Of a DNA stretch of 64,000 nt, positions 1 through 9,479 are shown piece by piece. The first letter of the stretch is position 1. Each line of letters opens with the position of its first letter. This stretch comes from Clostridium bornimense. GTDB taxonomy: Bacteria; Bacillota; Clostridia; Clostridiales; Clostridiaceae. The DNA lies in the NCBI RefSeq assembly GCF_018917145.1, contig NZ_JAHLOD010000004.1, positions 51,492-115,491 on the forward strand, written 5' to 3'. The translations under genes and the position numbers were made by a program. The notes beneath the pieces were generated by a model. That model searched no databases and was not told where the DNA came from. It saw nothing but the letters and a program-made list of their open reading frames with translations.

Positions 1-132
1 TGACAAATATTTTTTATAATTAAAACCTATCATTTACATATTTTATAAAATACTAATACAAATTTTGTACTTTTTTATATAATTAACAATTAATAATTCA
101 CAATTCAAACATTTCACAATTCGCAATTTCGG

Positions 133-466
133 TTAATTTTCCCTAAAGGGAAAATATTATAGTCCTGCGGATGGCTAAAGTTACAATTGTATTTAGTGCA
201 TATATAAAACTGTTATACTTAAATGTTGTTTTCACTAATAATAGGTTCCTACTTCAAGCTACATGAAGGCACAGCCTTCATTAGCCCCTTGTGATAGTTA
301 TATATAAAATATAAATATCTTAAAGAAATTAACTTACTTTATACATAAAATTATCACACTTAAAATCTCAGAAATTCCCCAAATGGAATTTCCTCCATCA
401 TTGTGCACTGTGCACTGATACATACCTGTGCCTTCTGCCTTTCATTTGTGCCTTGATATCGCACTG
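133..466. repeat. Dispersed intergenic repeat family 1, copy A
   Basis: This fills most of the gene-free first 514 bases. It begins with a 43-bp module (133-175) containing an imperfect palindrome of the form TTTTCCC...GGGAAAA followed by AGTCCTGCGGATGG. A main body follows from about 190 and is near-identical to blocks at 40741, 44414 and 44650. It includes the palindrome GAAATTCCCC/GGAATTTC at 371-392 and a tail of CCTGTGCACTG-like short repeats. It ends directly at the T-run of the secF terminator. No coding frame is seen here. Confidence 0.8.
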
Positions 467-505
467 AAAAAAAAGACTGTGCATCCCAACATTGTTTGCA
501 CAGTC
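467..505 (-). terminator. Rho-independent terminator of secD-secF
   Basis: The 8-bp stem GACTGTGC/GCACAGTC (475-482 with 498-505) is followed on the minus strand by eight T residues. It lies ten bases beyond the secF stop codon. Confidence 0.85.
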
Positions 506-514
506 TAAATGTCA

Positions 515-1387
515 TTAAATTTTTACTTTTTTCTTACTATGTTTCTTAAATAACACCCAAAGTGGTGATGCTATAAATATTGAAGAATATGCACCAGAAG
601 CTATACCTATTATCAATGGAATACCAAAGTTTCTTATTGCTGGTACCATTATTGTAATAGTAGTAATTGTTATTAATGTTGTAATACTAGTGTATAATGA
701 TCTTCTAATTGTTTGATTAATAGATTCATCTGCAATTTCTTCAATAGTTTTCTTTCTCATCTTCTTTAAGTTTTCTCTTATTCTATCAAAAACAACAATA
801 GTATCATTGATAGAATATCCAAGTACAGTAAGCATAGCTGCTATAAATGGTGAGTCCACTGTTATTGAAAATACTGAATATACTGATAATGTAACTAAAA
901 TATCATGAATTAATGCTATAACTGCAGCACAACCGAACTTAAATTCAAATCTAAATCCAACATAACCTAATATAAGTACTATTGATATTAAAGAAGATAA
1001 AATAGCCTTTTGTGTTAACTCTTTACCTACTGTTGAACCAATTCTATCATGAGATTTTAATTTAGCATCTGAAAACTTTTCTTGTATATTCTTAGTAATA
1101 GTTGATAATTTAGCTTCAGTTAATGTATCCTCTCCAGCTTTTACATCAACTTGAGAATTATTGTTAGCAGTAGTAACTACAGCTGAACTATCTTGCTTTT
1201 TAATTATATCTGTTACTTCCTTAATTTCGCTGTCATTTAATTCTTTCCCCATTGAAATTTCTACAAGAGTTCCTCCCTTAAAGTCAATTCCAAAATTAAA
1301 CCCCTTAAATAACATACTTCCAATACCAATTAGAATAACTACTAAGGAAATAGTAAACCAAATTTTTGTTCTTTCGATTACCTTCAT
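515..1387 (-). CDS. secF: Protein translocase subunit SecF
   Basis: SecF is a membrane component of the SecDF complex, which uses the proton motive force to help pull preproteins out of SecYEG. The protein has an N-terminal membrane helix, a conserved GIDFKGGTLVEI segment after it, an extracytoplasmic domain, and five C-terminal helices with the family motifs VLGYSINDTIVVFDRIREN. The start chosen is the ATG at 1387, giving 290 residues, because it has AGGGGGAG at good spacing; a longer frame to 1411 overlaps the secD stop and lacks a ribosome site. It is transcribed after secD with a four-base gap and ends at a strong terminator. Confidence 0.96.
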   Translation of the reverse strand: MKVIERTKIWFTISLVVILIGIGSMLFKGFNFGIDFKGGTLVEISMGKELNDSEIKEVTDIIKKQDSSAVVTTANNNSQVDVKAGEDTLTEAKLSTITKNIQEKFSDAKLKSHDRIGSTVGKELTQKAILSSLISIVLILGYVGFRFEFKFGCAAVIALIHDILVTLSVYSVFSITVDSPFIAAMLTVLGYSINDTIVVFDRIRENLKKMRKKTIEEIADESINQTIRRSLYTSITTLITITTITIMVPAIRNFGIPLIIGIASGAYSSIFIASPLWVLFKKHSKKKVKI

Positions 1388-1391
1388 GTGA

Positions 1392-2687
1392 CTACTCCCC
1401 CTTGATTCCAAAGTGTGATGGTTTCTTTATAAGTCCGCTTGCAACACTCCATTTTAGTAATGTTTGAGTTACAGTAATTGCAGTAAATATACTTACTAAA
1501 ATACCTAATATAAGTGTCATCGCAAATCCTTTAACACTACCTGTTCCTACAAAATAAAGAACAAAACCTGAAATTAAGGTTGTAACATTTGAATCTAATA
1601 TAGAAGATAATGCTTTCTTAAATCCATTGTCTACTGCTACCTTAGTTGGTTTACCTGACTTTAATTCTTCCTTCGTTCTCTCAAAAATAAGTACATTAGC
1701 ATCCAATGCCATACCTATTGTTAATAATACCCCAGCAATCCCCGCAAGAGTTAATGTTACATTTGATATTGCAAAAACACCAAGTAAAAGTACTACGAAT
1801 AGTATAAGTGAAATTGATGCTAAAATTCCTGGTCTTCTATATGCAGCAATCATAAATATAAATACAAGTGCTAACGCTACAGCTCCAGCTTTAAGAGTTT
1901 GATCTAAAACCCCTGTTCCAAGTGATCCACTTACAGTTTTACTTTCTACAACTTTTAAAGTTACAGGTAATGCCCCTGCATTTATAAGTTCTGCTGTCTT
2001 AGTAGCTTCTGATAATGAAGAACTTCCTGTAATTTGAGCTTTTCCATCAGTAATTTCTGCTTGAACTGTTGGTGATGTTAAAACATCATCATCCATCTTT
2101 ATTGATATTTTTTGATTTAAATATTTTTTAGTTGCTTCTGCAAATTTTGTAGTACCGCTCTTTGTTAATGTTAATTGAATAAGCGGTTGATTATTGTTAT
2201 CATATCCTGCTACTGCTTTTTTAACATCTGATCCTGTTAGTAATTCTTCACCATCAGGACTGTTAAAAGTTAGCTTTCCTGTTTTCGCTACAGACTCTAA
2301 AATTTCATTTGCATCATATTTTCCTGGAACTTCAATTCTTATTCTGTTGTCCCCTTCTTTACTTACAGAAGTTTCTGAAACCCCAAACTTATTTAATCTT
2401 AAGTTTAACATTTCTATAGTTTGGTTAACTTGGTCATTTGTAGGATTTCCTTCTATTTCTTCTAAAATAGAAACTCCTCCAACTAAATCTAGACCTTTAC
2501 CGATAATCTCATCCATAGGTTTTATCCTATATTGTTGAGTTCCAAAGCCAAATGTTAGACCAAAAGAAGCTGAATAACCTAGGATAGCTGTAACAATTAC
2601 TATAATTAACAATTTTATCAGACTTCTTCTTTTACGATTAGGCTCTTTTTTTACTGTTTTTTTACCCTTTTTAGTCAAGTATTCCAT
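1392..2687 (-). CDS. secD: Protein translocase subunit SecD
   Basis: SecD partners SecF in proton-driven protein export across the cytoplasmic membrane. This is a separate SecD of 431 residues, unlike the fused SecDF of Bacillus. It has an N-terminal helix around residues 22-45, the P1-type periplasmic region with GLDLVGG and NLRLNKFGV, and a C-terminal RND-like membrane domain with GMALDANVLIFERTKEEL. The start is the ATG at 2687 with GGAGGAAC just upstream. The stop codon lies in the secF ribosome site, implying coupled translation. The neighbouring scfA-scfB and yajC genes are the usual clostridial context. Confidence 0.96.
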   Translation of the reverse strand: MEYLTKKGKKTVKKEPNRKRRSLIKLLIIVIVTAILGYSASFGLTFGFGTQQYRIKPMDEIIGKGLDLVGGVSILEEIEGNPTNDQVNQTIEMLNLRLNKFGVSETSVSKEGDNRIRIEVPGKYDANEILESVAKTGKLTFNSPDGEELLTGSDVKKAVAGYDNNNQPLIQLTLTKSGTTKFAEATKKYLNQKISIKMDDDVLTSPTVQAEITDGKAQITGSSSLSEATKTAELINAGALPVTLKVVESKTVSGSLGTGVLDQTLKAGAVALALVFIFMIAAYRRPGILASISLILFVVLLLGVFAISNVTLTLAGIAGVLLTIGMALDANVLIFERTKEELKSGKPTKVAVDNGFKKALSSILDSNVTTLISGFVLYFVGTGSVKGFAMTLILGILVSIFTAITVTQTLLKWSVASGLIKKPSHFGIKGE

Positions 2688-2774
2688 TTTGTTCCTCCTT
2701 TTGTAGCCTTTTATGCTTATATGGTAATTATAAACTTTCTTGATAACATATTCAATATGATAAAGTTTACATCT

Positions 2775-4133
2775 TTAAATTACTTTTAAAGCGATAGCAC
2801 ATTCTATTCTCTTTTTTTGCATCTTACACCCTAATTCATAAGGAATCTTCATATCTCCATTAAAGTTAAAGTTGTTTGCTTGACATCCCCCTGAACAATA
2901 GAACTTAGCCCAGCAATCTTTACATTTTGGTTTATTGTATATATGAGCTTTCTTAAACTCCTTAGACATCTTCACATCAAACTTGTCAGTATCATATATA
3001 TCCCCTAGCTTAAACTCTTCTTTACCAACAAATTGATGACATGGATATATATCTCCTTCTGGGGTTATAGCTATATATTCATATCCTGCACCACAACCAG
3101 ATATTCTCTTGTAAACACATGGACCACCTTGAAGATCTATATTGAAATGATAAAATTTGAATTCACCATCATTTTCTTCTTTTCTTCTTCTCATTTCATT
3201 ATATAAATCATCATAAGATTTAAAAATTGTATCTAAATCCTCTTCTCTTAAAGATAATTCATGACTATCTTCTAAAACAACAGGTTCAATTGATATTTCA
3301 TCAAATCCTTCGTTAGCTAAATGCATAACATCTTCATAGAAATCTGTATTATTTCTAGTAAATGTTCCTCTTACATAATATTGTTTGCTCTTATCTCTAT
3401 TCTTAACCATCTCTTTTATCTTAGGTAAGATAGTATCATAGCATCCACTTTCATCAGCTCTAACCCTTACAGAATCATTAACACACTTTCTTCCATCAAT
3501 AGATAAAATTATATTACCCATTTCTTCATCTAAGAACTTCATAGTATCTTCATTTAATAAAGTACCATTTGTAGTCATTGTGAATCTTATATTCTTATTA
3601 TATTTCTTTTCTTCTTCTCTAGCATAAGCTATAAGTGGCTTTATAACATCTAATGCCATTAAAGGTTCTCCACCAAATAAATCTATTTCTATATTTCTTC
3701 TTGGACCACTTTTCTTAATAACATAATCAATAGCCTTCTTAGCAACATCTAAAGACATTCTTCCTTTATGTCCATGATATTCTCCTTCATCAGCAAAACA
3801 ATATTTACATCTTAAGTTACAATCATGAATTATGTTTAAACATACAGCTTTTATATAATCTGCATCATCCATTGAATTATGTGCTATATCTTCATATTGA
3901 TCTTTTGAATATAACATATCTTCCTTAACTAATTCTTCTATTTCATCATATGCTTCTGAAATAACTTCTGCTGGATATTTACCTTCTAATTTTTTTAGGA
4001 CTACTTCTTTTTCTTCTAATCCTTCATCTTCTATTATGTCATAAACTAATTCATCTACTACATGTACCGCACCTGAATTAACATCTAATACTATATATTC
4101 TTCTCCTTGTTTAAATTTATGAACTAAAGCCAT
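2775..4133 (-). CDS. scfB: SCIFF ranthipeptide maturase (radical SAM/SPASM)
   Basis: This enzyme installs Cys thioether cross-links in the SCIFF peptide encoded just upstream. Residues 1-80 form a peptide-binding (RRE-like) region. The radical SAM core has the iron-sulfur motif CNLRCKYC (Cys105, 109, 112), followed by DLFGGEPL and TTNGTLL. The C-terminal SPASM region has the auxiliary cluster cysteines of GPCVYKRISGCG, YPCHQF and KCKDCWAKFYCSGGC. Its 452 residues match the family (TIGR03974), and the ATG at 4133 has a GGAGGA site. Assignment is firm. The biological role of the mature peptide is less settled; quorum-like regulation has been proposed for clostridial ranthipeptides. Confidence 0.95.
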   Translation of the reverse strand: MALVHKFKQGEEYIVLDVNSGAVHVVDELVYDIIEDEGLEEKEVVLKKLEGKYPAEVISEAYDEIEELVKEDMLYSKDQYEDIAHNSMDDADYIKAVCLNIIHDCNLRCKYCFADEGEYHGHKGRMSLDVAKKAIDYVIKKSGPRRNIEIDLFGGEPLMALDVIKPLIAYAREEEKKYNKNIRFTMTTNGTLLNEDTMKFLDEEMGNIILSIDGRKCVNDSVRVRADESGCYDTILPKIKEMVKNRDKSKQYYVRGTFTRNNTDFYEDVMHLANEGFDEISIEPVVLEDSHELSLREEDLDTIFKSYDDLYNEMRRRKEENDGEFKFYHFNIDLQGGPCVYKRISGCGAGYEYIAITPEGDIYPCHQFVGKEEFKLGDIYDTDKFDVKMSKEFKKAHIYNKPKCKDCWAKFYCSGGCQANNFNFNGDMKIPYELGCKMQKKRIECAIALKVI

Positions 4134-4183
4134 ATTCCATCCTCCTCAATTTAGCTATAAATATATCTATATAAAAACTTAAA

Positions 4184-4203
4184 GCAGTAACCTTAGTTAC
4201 TGC
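4184..4203 (-). terminator. Intercistronic hairpin between scfA and scfB
   Basis: A perfect 8-bp stem GCAGTAAC/GTTACTGC with a 4-base loop starts seven bases after the scfA stop. The tail is only moderately T-rich. It looks like a partial terminator or an RNA-end stabiliser that would give more precursor peptide than maturase transcript. Confidence 0.55.
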
Positions 4204-4210
4204 CTTAGAA

Positions 4211-4348
4211 TTAATTTTCGCAAGCTAAGTTTGCAACTGTACAAGAAGTTTTACATGCTGATTGGCATGAGTTAGCACATTCTTTACATCCTGGTTTATT
4301 TAAGCTATTTTTAATGTTAGTTTTATTAATAGTCTTTATATGTTTCAT
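4211..4348 (-). CDS. scfA: SCIFF precursor peptide (six Cys in forty-five)
   Basis: This is the precursor of a ranthipeptide and the substrate of ScfB. Started at the ATG at 4348, with GGAGGA eight bases upstream, it is exactly 45 residues. The first 20 form a basic Asn/Lys-rich leader. The core has six cysteines at residues 21, 24, 28, 32, 36 and 43, in GCKECANSCQSACKTSC and then LACEN. An upstream extension of 27 codons exists in frame but has no ribosome site. Length and cysteine pattern match TIGR03973. The gene is the first of the scfA-scfB pair and sits next to secDF, as in many Clostridia. Confidence 0.96.
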   Translation of the reverse strand: MKHIKTINKTNIKNSLNKPGCKECANSCQSACKTSCTVANLACEN

Positions 4349-4450
4349 ATATATTCCTCCATTCTGAACATTACCATGGTAATTATACCACAATATTCTT
4401 TCAAAATAAACACTATAGTATCTTGACATCTCATATAAAATGTGATTTTG

Positions 4451-4813
4451 TTAATACCTTGTATTTATGCCAAGCATTCCCGATAAAGTGCCTGATATTA
4501 ATGCAATAACTACCCTCAAGATATCTCTATAATTAAAAGCAAATCCCCTACCCGCTATACCAGCTAAAAGATAAAAAATTGTCATATAAAATAATGCTAC
4601 CATCATACCATTTATCCAACCATTTTTTCCATTCTTCCTTGCTGCATATATAGCTCCATATACAACAGATATTAAAGATATAATAAGCAACGTACTTGAT
4701 TTAACACCATCTGATACATCTGTAAAATTAGTAATTATAGCAAGTACAAACAATGCTATTACTGTGATAACAAATGCTCTAAAGACCCCTTTTAAACAAT
4801 TACTGTATCCCAC
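4451..4813 (-). CDS. TIGR04086/YrzE-type small membrane protein
   Basis: This is a four-helix integral membrane protein of about 120 residues and unknown function. Hydrophobic stretches occur near residues 8-28, 38-56, 68-86 and 95-115, with a basic ARKNGKNG loop in the middle. The start chosen is GTG at 4813, four bases after a perfect GGAGGT, and not the upstream ATG of the longer frame, which has no site. Position next to yajC-tgt-queA matches the yrzE locus of Bacillus, and that synteny supports the family call. No function is inferred beyond membrane location. Confidence 0.8.
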   Translation of the reverse strand: MGYSNCLKGVFRAFVITVIALFVLAIITNFTDVSDGVKSSTLLIISLISVVYGAIYAARKNGKNGWINGMMVALFYMTIFYLLAGIAGRGFAFNYRDILRVVIALISGTLSGMLGINTRY

Positions 4814-4836
4814 TTTTACCTCCAAAAAGAACACCC

Positions 4837-4875
4837 CCCTTTTTCATACATACTAAATATCTATGAAAAAGAGGG
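4837..4875. terminator. Hairpin between yajC and the YrzE-type gene
   Basis: Nearly complementary arms CCCTTTTTCATA and TATGAAAAAGAGGG are separated by 13 bases. The following T-run on the minus strand is broken, so it may be a weak terminator or a stabilising stem for the yajC transcript. Confidence 0.45.
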
Positions 4876-4895
4876 ATATTTTATACTATATTTTT

Positions 4896-5168
4896 TTATT
4901 TACTAACTTCTTCAGTAAGAACTGTTCCTATAGCTTCTTTAGTAAACTCAATTTTAACCTTATCTGGTCCTGATACTATTACAATTGTATCCTCTTGAAT
5001 CTTTACTATCTTTCCAATTATACCGCCTTTAGTCATTATCTTATCATTTACCTTAATTTCGCTTAACATTTTAGCAAATTTTTTTCTTCTTTTTGATTCC
5101 GGTAAAAAAATCATTAAGTACATTAACCCTAATAAAAGTATAGGGAAAAGTAATTGCATCCATTGCAT
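4896..5168 (-). CDS. yajC: Preprotein translocase accessory subunit YajC
   Basis: YajC associates with SecDF at the translocon. The protein is 90 residues, normal for the family. It has one N-terminal membrane helix (about residues 4-22), then the basic SKRRKKFAKML segment and the conserved VKVNDKIMTKGGIIGKIV-type beta domain. It follows tgt by 12 bases and is translated from ATG at 5168 after GGAT. The tgt-yajC order is widely conserved. It is likely the last gene of the ruvA-ruvB-queA-tgt-yajC run. Confidence 0.95.
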   Translation of the reverse strand: MQWMQLLFPILLLGLMYLMIFLPESKRRKKFAKMLSEIKVNDKIMTKGGIIGKIVKIQEDTIVIVSGPDKVKIEFTKEAIGTVLTEEVSK

Positions 5169-5180
5169 GTTTTTATCCTC

Positions 5181-6317
5181 CTACGCTTTTCCTTGCCAAC
5201 TAGCAAGCTTTTCTTCTTTGAACGACTTGAAATAGCCGCCATCTATTGCAGCTCTGATATCCTCCATAAGCTTATTATAGAAATAAAGATTATGAAGAAC
5301 ACAAAGTCTCATAGCTAATAGTTCTTTAGCTTTAAATAAGTGTCTTATGTAAGCCTTACTATAATGCTTACATGCTGGACACTGACATCCTTCATCTATT
5401 GGTGTAGAATCTAATTCATATTTAGCATTTTTTAAATTTATTTTTCCATGAGCAGTAAACACATGACCATGTCTACCATTTCTAGCAGGTAAAACACAAT
5501 CAAAGAAATCAACCCCTCTATCTACAGCTTCTAATATATTGCTTGGAAGCCCTACACCCATCAAATATAATGGCTTATTATCTGGCATATGTGGTGCTAC
5601 AGCTTCAATAGTTCTATACATCTCCTCATGAGTTTCTCCTACTGCTAATCCACCTATAGCATACCCATCTAAATCCATTTTAACTATTTCCTTAGCATGA
5701 GCTATTCTTATATCTTCATATACTCCACCTTGATTTATACCAAATAAAAGTTGTTCTTTATTTATTGTATCTTCAAGAGAATTTAATCTATCCATCTCAT
5801 TTTTGCATCTTTCAAGCCATCTTGTAGTTCTTGCAACTGAATCTAATACATATGGTCTCTCTGAAGGGTTTGGTATACATTCATCAAATGCCATAGCAAT
5901 AGTAGATGCTAAATTAGATTGTATTTGCATAGATTCCTCTGGTCCCATAAAAATCTTTTTTCCATCAATATGAGATGAGAAATATACACCCTCTTCTTTA
6001 ATTTTTCTCATAGACGCTAAAGAGAACACTTGGAATCCACCTGAATCTGTAAGAATCGGTCTATCCCAATTCATAAACTTATGAAGCCCTCCCATAGCCT
6101 TAACTACCTTATCTCCTGGTCTTAAATGAAGATGATAAGTATTTGATAATTCTACCTGACATCCAATATCTTTAAGATCCATAGAAGAAACAGCACCCTT
6201 TATAGCAGCTAAAGTTCCTACATTCATAAAAACAGGTGTTTCAATTACACCATGTACTGTTTCAAATCTTCCTCTTTTAGCATTTCCATCTTTTTTCAAC
6301 AAAGTATATTTTGCCAT
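5181..6317 (-). CDS. tgt: Queuine tRNA-ribosyltransferase (TGT)
   Basis: This enzyme exchanges guanine 34 of GUN-anticodon tRNAs for the queuosine precursor preQ1. The 378 residues carry the TIM-barrel motifs LTDSGGFQVFSL (catalytic Asp), GINQGG, and FDCVLPARNGRHG with the second catalytic Asp. The C-terminal zinc site is CQCPAC followed by a distal Cys and His in RLCVLHN. The start at 6317 reads MAKYTLLKKDG, typical of the family. It lies after queA, the next enzyme in queuosine synthesis, with a copy of a dispersed repeat module in the gap between them. Confidence 0.97.
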   Translation of the reverse strand: MAKYTLLKKDGNAKRGRFETVHGVIETPVFMNVGTLAAIKGAVSSMDLKDIGCQVELSNTYHLHLRPGDKVVKAMGGLHKFMNWDRPILTDSGGFQVFSLASMRKIKEEGVYFSSHIDGKKIFMGPEESMQIQSNLASTIAMAFDECIPNPSERPYVLDSVARTTRWLERCKNEMDRLNSLEDTINKEQLLFGINQGGVYEDIRIAHAKEIVKMDLDGYAIGGLAVGETHEEMYRTIEAVAPHMPDNKPLYLMGVGLPSNILEAVDRGVDFFDCVLPARNGRHGHVFTAHGKINLKNAKYELDSTPIDEGCQCPACKHYSKAYIRHLFKAKELLAMRLCVLHNLYFYNKLMEDIRAAIDGGYFKSFKEEKLASWQGKA

Positions 6318-6387
6318 CTATAATAACGTTCCTTTCTATCAGTGCATGTAAGTGCACAGTTTTCAGTGCACTCCCCAAGCTACTTCC

Positions 6388-6431
6388 GCCGTCCGCAGGA
6401 CTACATTATTTTCCCCACCGGGGAAAATTAA
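6388..6431 (-). repeat. Family 1 palindromic module, inverted copy
   Basis: This 44-bp stretch in the tgt-queA gap is the reverse complement of the modules at 133-175 and 44302-44344, with the CCGCAGGACTA end and the TTTTCCCC/GGGGAAAA palindrome. It is flanked by CAGTGCAC fragments also typical of repeat family 1. Confidence 0.75.
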
Positions 6432-6444
6432 CCTTCACTGTGCA

Positions 6445-7467
6445 CTATTTAATAAACATAGCATCTCCAAAAGAAAAGAACTTATATCTTTCCTCTACCG
6501 CTATATTGTATGCATTTAATATTTTTTCTCTATCACTTAATGCTGATACTAACATAAGTAATGTTGATTCTGGTAAGTGGAAGTTTGTTATAAGTGCATC
6601 CACTACTTTAAATTCATAACCTGGATATATAAATATATTAGTCCATCCACTTCCTGGTATAACTTTTCCTTTTTCAGAGGAAGATTCTACTGTTCTTATA
6701 GATGTTGTACCTACACAGATTACTCTTCCACCATTTTCTTTTGTTTCATTGATTACTTTTGCACTCTCTTCACTTATTTCAAAGTACTCTGAATGCATAA
6801 AGTGATTTTCAATATCTTCTACTTTTACTGGTCTAAAAGTTCCAAGTCCTACATGAAGTGTAACATATACAATATTTATTCCTTTTTCTTTTATTCTTTC
6901 AAGTAATTCTTCAGTGAAATGAAGTCCTGCTGTTGGTGCCGCAGCAGATCCTGAATTTTTAGAATAAACAGTTTGATATGCTTCCTTATCTTCTAACTTT
7001 TCTGTTATATACGGAGGTAGTGGCATCTCTCCAAGTTTATCTAATACTTCTTCAAATATTCCTTCGTATGAAAACTCTACTATTCTGCTTCCTTCATCAG
7101 ATATATCAACAACTTTTGCCTTAAGTAATCCATCACCAAAAACAAATGTTGTTCCTATTTTTGCTCTTTTACCAGGCTTAACTAGAGTTTGCCATTTATC
7201 TTTATCTATTCTCTTTAAAAGAAGAAACTCCATTTTTCCTTTAGTATCTTCTTTTTCTCCTATAAGTCTTGCAGGAATTACCCTCGTATCATTTAGTACT
7301 AAAGTATCTCCTTTTTGTAACTGATCATATATGTCATAAAAATGTTTATGTTCAATTTCTCCTGTTTTCTTATCCATAACTAATAGTCTACACTGATCTC
7401 TATCTTTATACGGTGTTTGACCTATAAGTTCTTCTGGAAGATGAAAGTCGAAATCTGAAACCTTCAT
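6445..7467 (-). CDS. queA: S-adenosylmethionine:tRNA ribosyltransferase-isomerase
   Basis: QueA transfers and isomerises the ribosyl group of SAM onto preQ1 at tRNA position 34, making epoxyqueuosine. The 340-residue protein starts [19 protein letters not shown] and contains the family segments [40 protein letters not shown] and [13 protein letters not shown]. The length is normal. It is separated from ruvB by only six bases and leads into tgt, so modification and recombination genes appear to share one transcript here, as in Bacillus. Confidence 0.97.
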   Translation of the reverse strand: MKVSDFDFHLPEELIGQTPYKDRDQCRLLVMDKKTGEIEHKHFYDIYDQLQKGDTLVLNDTRVIPARLIGEKEDTKGKMEFLLLKRIDKDKWQTLVKPGKRAKIGTTFVFGDGLLKAKVVDISDEGSRIVEFSYEGIFEEVLDKLGEMPLPPYITEKLEDKEAYQTVYSKNSGSAAAPTAGLHFTEELLERIKEKGINIVYVTLHVGLGTFRPVKVEDIENHFMHSEYFEISEESAKVINETKENGGRVICVGTTSIRTVESSSEKGKVIPGSGWTNIFIYPGYEFKVVDALITNFHLPESTLLMLVSALSDREKILNAYNIAVEERYKFFSFGDAMFIK

Positions 7468-7473
7468 AGTTTA

Positions 7474-8508
7474 TTACTCCTTATCTAAAAAGTTAATTTG
7501 ATTTGAATTTTCTTTTTTATTTTTCTTATATCCTAAATGTTCATAAGCCTTATCTGTAGCTATCCTACCCCTTGGCGTTCTAACAATGAAACCTTTTTGA
7601 AGAAGATATGGTTCATATACATCTTCAATAGTACCCAACTCTTCACTTATAAAATAAGATAATGTTTCTACTCCTACTGGTCCACCATTAAAAGATTCTA
7701 TGATAGCTTTAAGAATTTTATTGTCCACCTTATCAAAGCCTTCACTATCGACTTCCATAAGATTTAATGCTTCCCTCGCACTATCTATATCAATAATACC
7801 ATCACACTTAACATCTGCATAATCTCTTACTCTTTTCAATAGCCTGTTAGCTATTCTAGGCGTACCTCTACTTCTCTTACCTATCTCCATAGCTGCAGCA
7901 CTATCCATATCAACATCTAAGATTTCTCCAGACCTCATTATGATTTCTTTTAGTTCATTATCATTATAAAATTCCATAGAGCACATTACTCCAAATCTAT
8001 CTCTAAGTGGTGCTGTTAAAAGGCCTACTCTAGTAGTTGCACCAATTAAAGTAAATTTAGGCAAATCTATTCTTATTGATTTTGCTGCAGCACCTTTACC
8101 TATAACTATATCCAAAGCATAATCTTCCATTGCAGGATATAAGATTTCTTCTACAGATCTATTCAACCTGTGAATTTCATCTATAAAAAGTACGTCATAA
8201 GGAGATAATGTTGTCAATATTGCAGCTAAATCACCAGCTCTTTCAATGGCTGGTCCTGATGTTACCTTAAGATTACCACCCATTTCTTTAGCAATAATAT
8301 TAGCTAATGTTGTCTTTCCAAGCCCTGGAGGTCCATATAACAACACGTGATCTAGCGCTTCATTTCTCTTCTTTGCAGCTTTTATAAAAATAGATAATTT
8401 TTCTTTTACCTTTTCTTGACCAATATATTCTGCCAAGTTTTCTGGTCTTAAAGAATACTCTACTTCTTCCCCAATTTTTATATCTGGTGAGATCAATCTA
8501 TCATCCAT
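7474..8508 (-). CDS. ruvB: Holliday junction branch migration helicase RuvB
   Basis: RuvB is the AAA+ motor that drives branch migration with RuvA. Its 344 residues have Walker [12 protein letters not shown], Walker [11 protein letters not shown], the sensor region [17 protein letters not shown] with the arginine finger, and the C-terminal winged helix with [20 protein letters not shown]. It directly follows ruvA with a 12-base gap. The C-terminal tail of about 15 residues is Lys/Asn-rich. Confidence 0.98.
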   Translation of the reverse strand: MDDRLISPDIKIGEEVEYSLRPENLAEYIGQEKVKEKLSIFIKAAKKRNEALDHVLLYGPPGLGKTTLANIIAKEMGGNLKVTSGPAIERAGDLAAILTTLSPYDVLFIDEIHRLNRSVEEILYPAMEDYALDIVIGKGAAAKSIRIDLPKFTLIGATTRVGLLTAPLRDRFGVMCSMEFYNDNELKEIIMRSGEILDVDMDSAAAMEIGKRSRGTPRIANRLLKRVRDYADVKCDGIIDIDSAREALNLMEVDSEGFDKVDNKILKAIIESFNGGPVGVETLSYFISEELGTIEDVYEPYLLQKGFIVRTPRGRIATDKAYEHLGYKKNKKENSNQINFLDKE

Positions 8509-8520
8509 CTAAAATCACCT

Positions 8521-9135
8521 TCAATTCATAAGAAGTTTTAACGCTTCTTTAATAATATTCTCTATAGTCTCAGTAAGAGTAGCCTTTTTAAGTGCCTTTT
8601 CTATTTCCTTCTCGCCATATCCTAATGCTAATAAAGCCTCTCTTACTTCTGCAATCTTATTATTATCGATATTATCTACAATTGAAATATCGTCTACAGT
8701 AATACCTTCACTTATTTGTTCCTTATATAACTTATCCTTAAGTTCTAATATAATTCTTTGTGCTATCTTCTTACCTATTCCCTGTGCCTTAATTATAAAT
8801 TTTTCATCACCGGAAACTATTGCATATTTTATATTAGTTACATTACCAATAGATAAAATAGATAATGCTGCCTTAGCACCTACACCATTTATATTTGTAA
8901 GGTTATTAAATAATTCTAACTCTTCTTCTGTTATAAATCCATATAATCCAATAAAATCTTCTCTAACTACTTGTTTTAAATAAACAAATACTTCTTGATC
9001 TAAGTCTGGAAGAGCTGCCATTGTACTTCCCGATGTAAATATCTTATAACCAATTCCTTGATTCTCTATAATAATATAATCTTTCTTAAACCCTTTATAT
9101 ATTCCTTTTATATATTCGTACAAATTTTTCGTCAA
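8521..9135 (-). CDS. ruvA: Holliday junction DNA-binding protein RuvA
   Basis: RuvA binds four-way junctions and loads RuvB. About 200 residues contain the OB domain (YEYIKGIYKGF, YVYLKQVVREDFIGLYGF), two helix-hairpin-helix motifs (LTNINGVGAKAALSIL and AQGIGKKIAQRIILELKDK) and the C-terminal RuvB-contacting domain. The start is uncertain: TTG at 9135 has GAGG only three bases away, and TTG at 9123, which would give the usual YEYIKG start, has it 15 bases away. Either way a TTG start is needed. It is the first gene of the ruvAB-queA-tgt-yajC run. Confidence 0.95.
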   Translation of the reverse strand: MTKNLYEYIKGIYKGFKKDYIIIENQGIGYKIFTSGSTMAALPDLDQEVFVYLKQVVREDFIGLYGFITEEELELFNNLTNINGVGAKAALSILSIGNVTNIKYAIVSGDEKFIIKAQGIGKKIAQRIILELKDKLYKEQISEGITVDDISIVDNIDNNKIAEVREALLALGYGEKEIEKALKKATLTETIENIIKEALKLLMN

Positions 9136-9257
9136 AGACCTCTTTGACTTCCCCCTCTCACATACTTAGTCATTTTATACTTTAACATTGAAATAGTTTT
9201 TTATCAAGGGAAGGATTTTAAAAAACAGTAACAATTGACGATTCAATCAGTTCACAT

Positions 9258-9414
9258 TTTCAGTGCACAGTTTGAGAATGAATAGGTAATAGTGAATAGT
9301 GTAGGAAACTAAAGCTTACTATATATCCAAAAATGTCTCACTTACAATCTCAGAAATTGCCCAAAGGAAATTTCATAAATCACTGTGCACTTATATATAC
9401 CTTTGCACTGATAA
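9258..9414. repeat. Dispersed repeat family 1, copy D (shortened)
   Basis: This occupies the ruvA-bofC gap. It shares the TTTCAGTGCA...GAATGAATAGGTAA head with the copy at 40741 and the CTTACAATCTCAG/GAAATT palindrome region (9352-9373), ending in GTGCACT short repeats directly before the bofC terminator. The middle of the element is missing. Nothing else is visible in 9136-9479. Confidence 0.75.
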
Positions 9415-9461
9415 TAAAACAGGTGACTGCCACAAAATTTATTCATTAATATGACATCACC
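9415..9461 (-). terminator. Probable terminator of the BofC-like gene
   Basis: Imperfect arms beginning GGTGA (9422) and ending TCACC (9461) are followed on the minus strand by GTTTTATT. The stem is interrupted, so this is a moderate call. Confidence 0.5.
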
Positions 9462-9479
9462 CTATTCTACTAGCAATTA

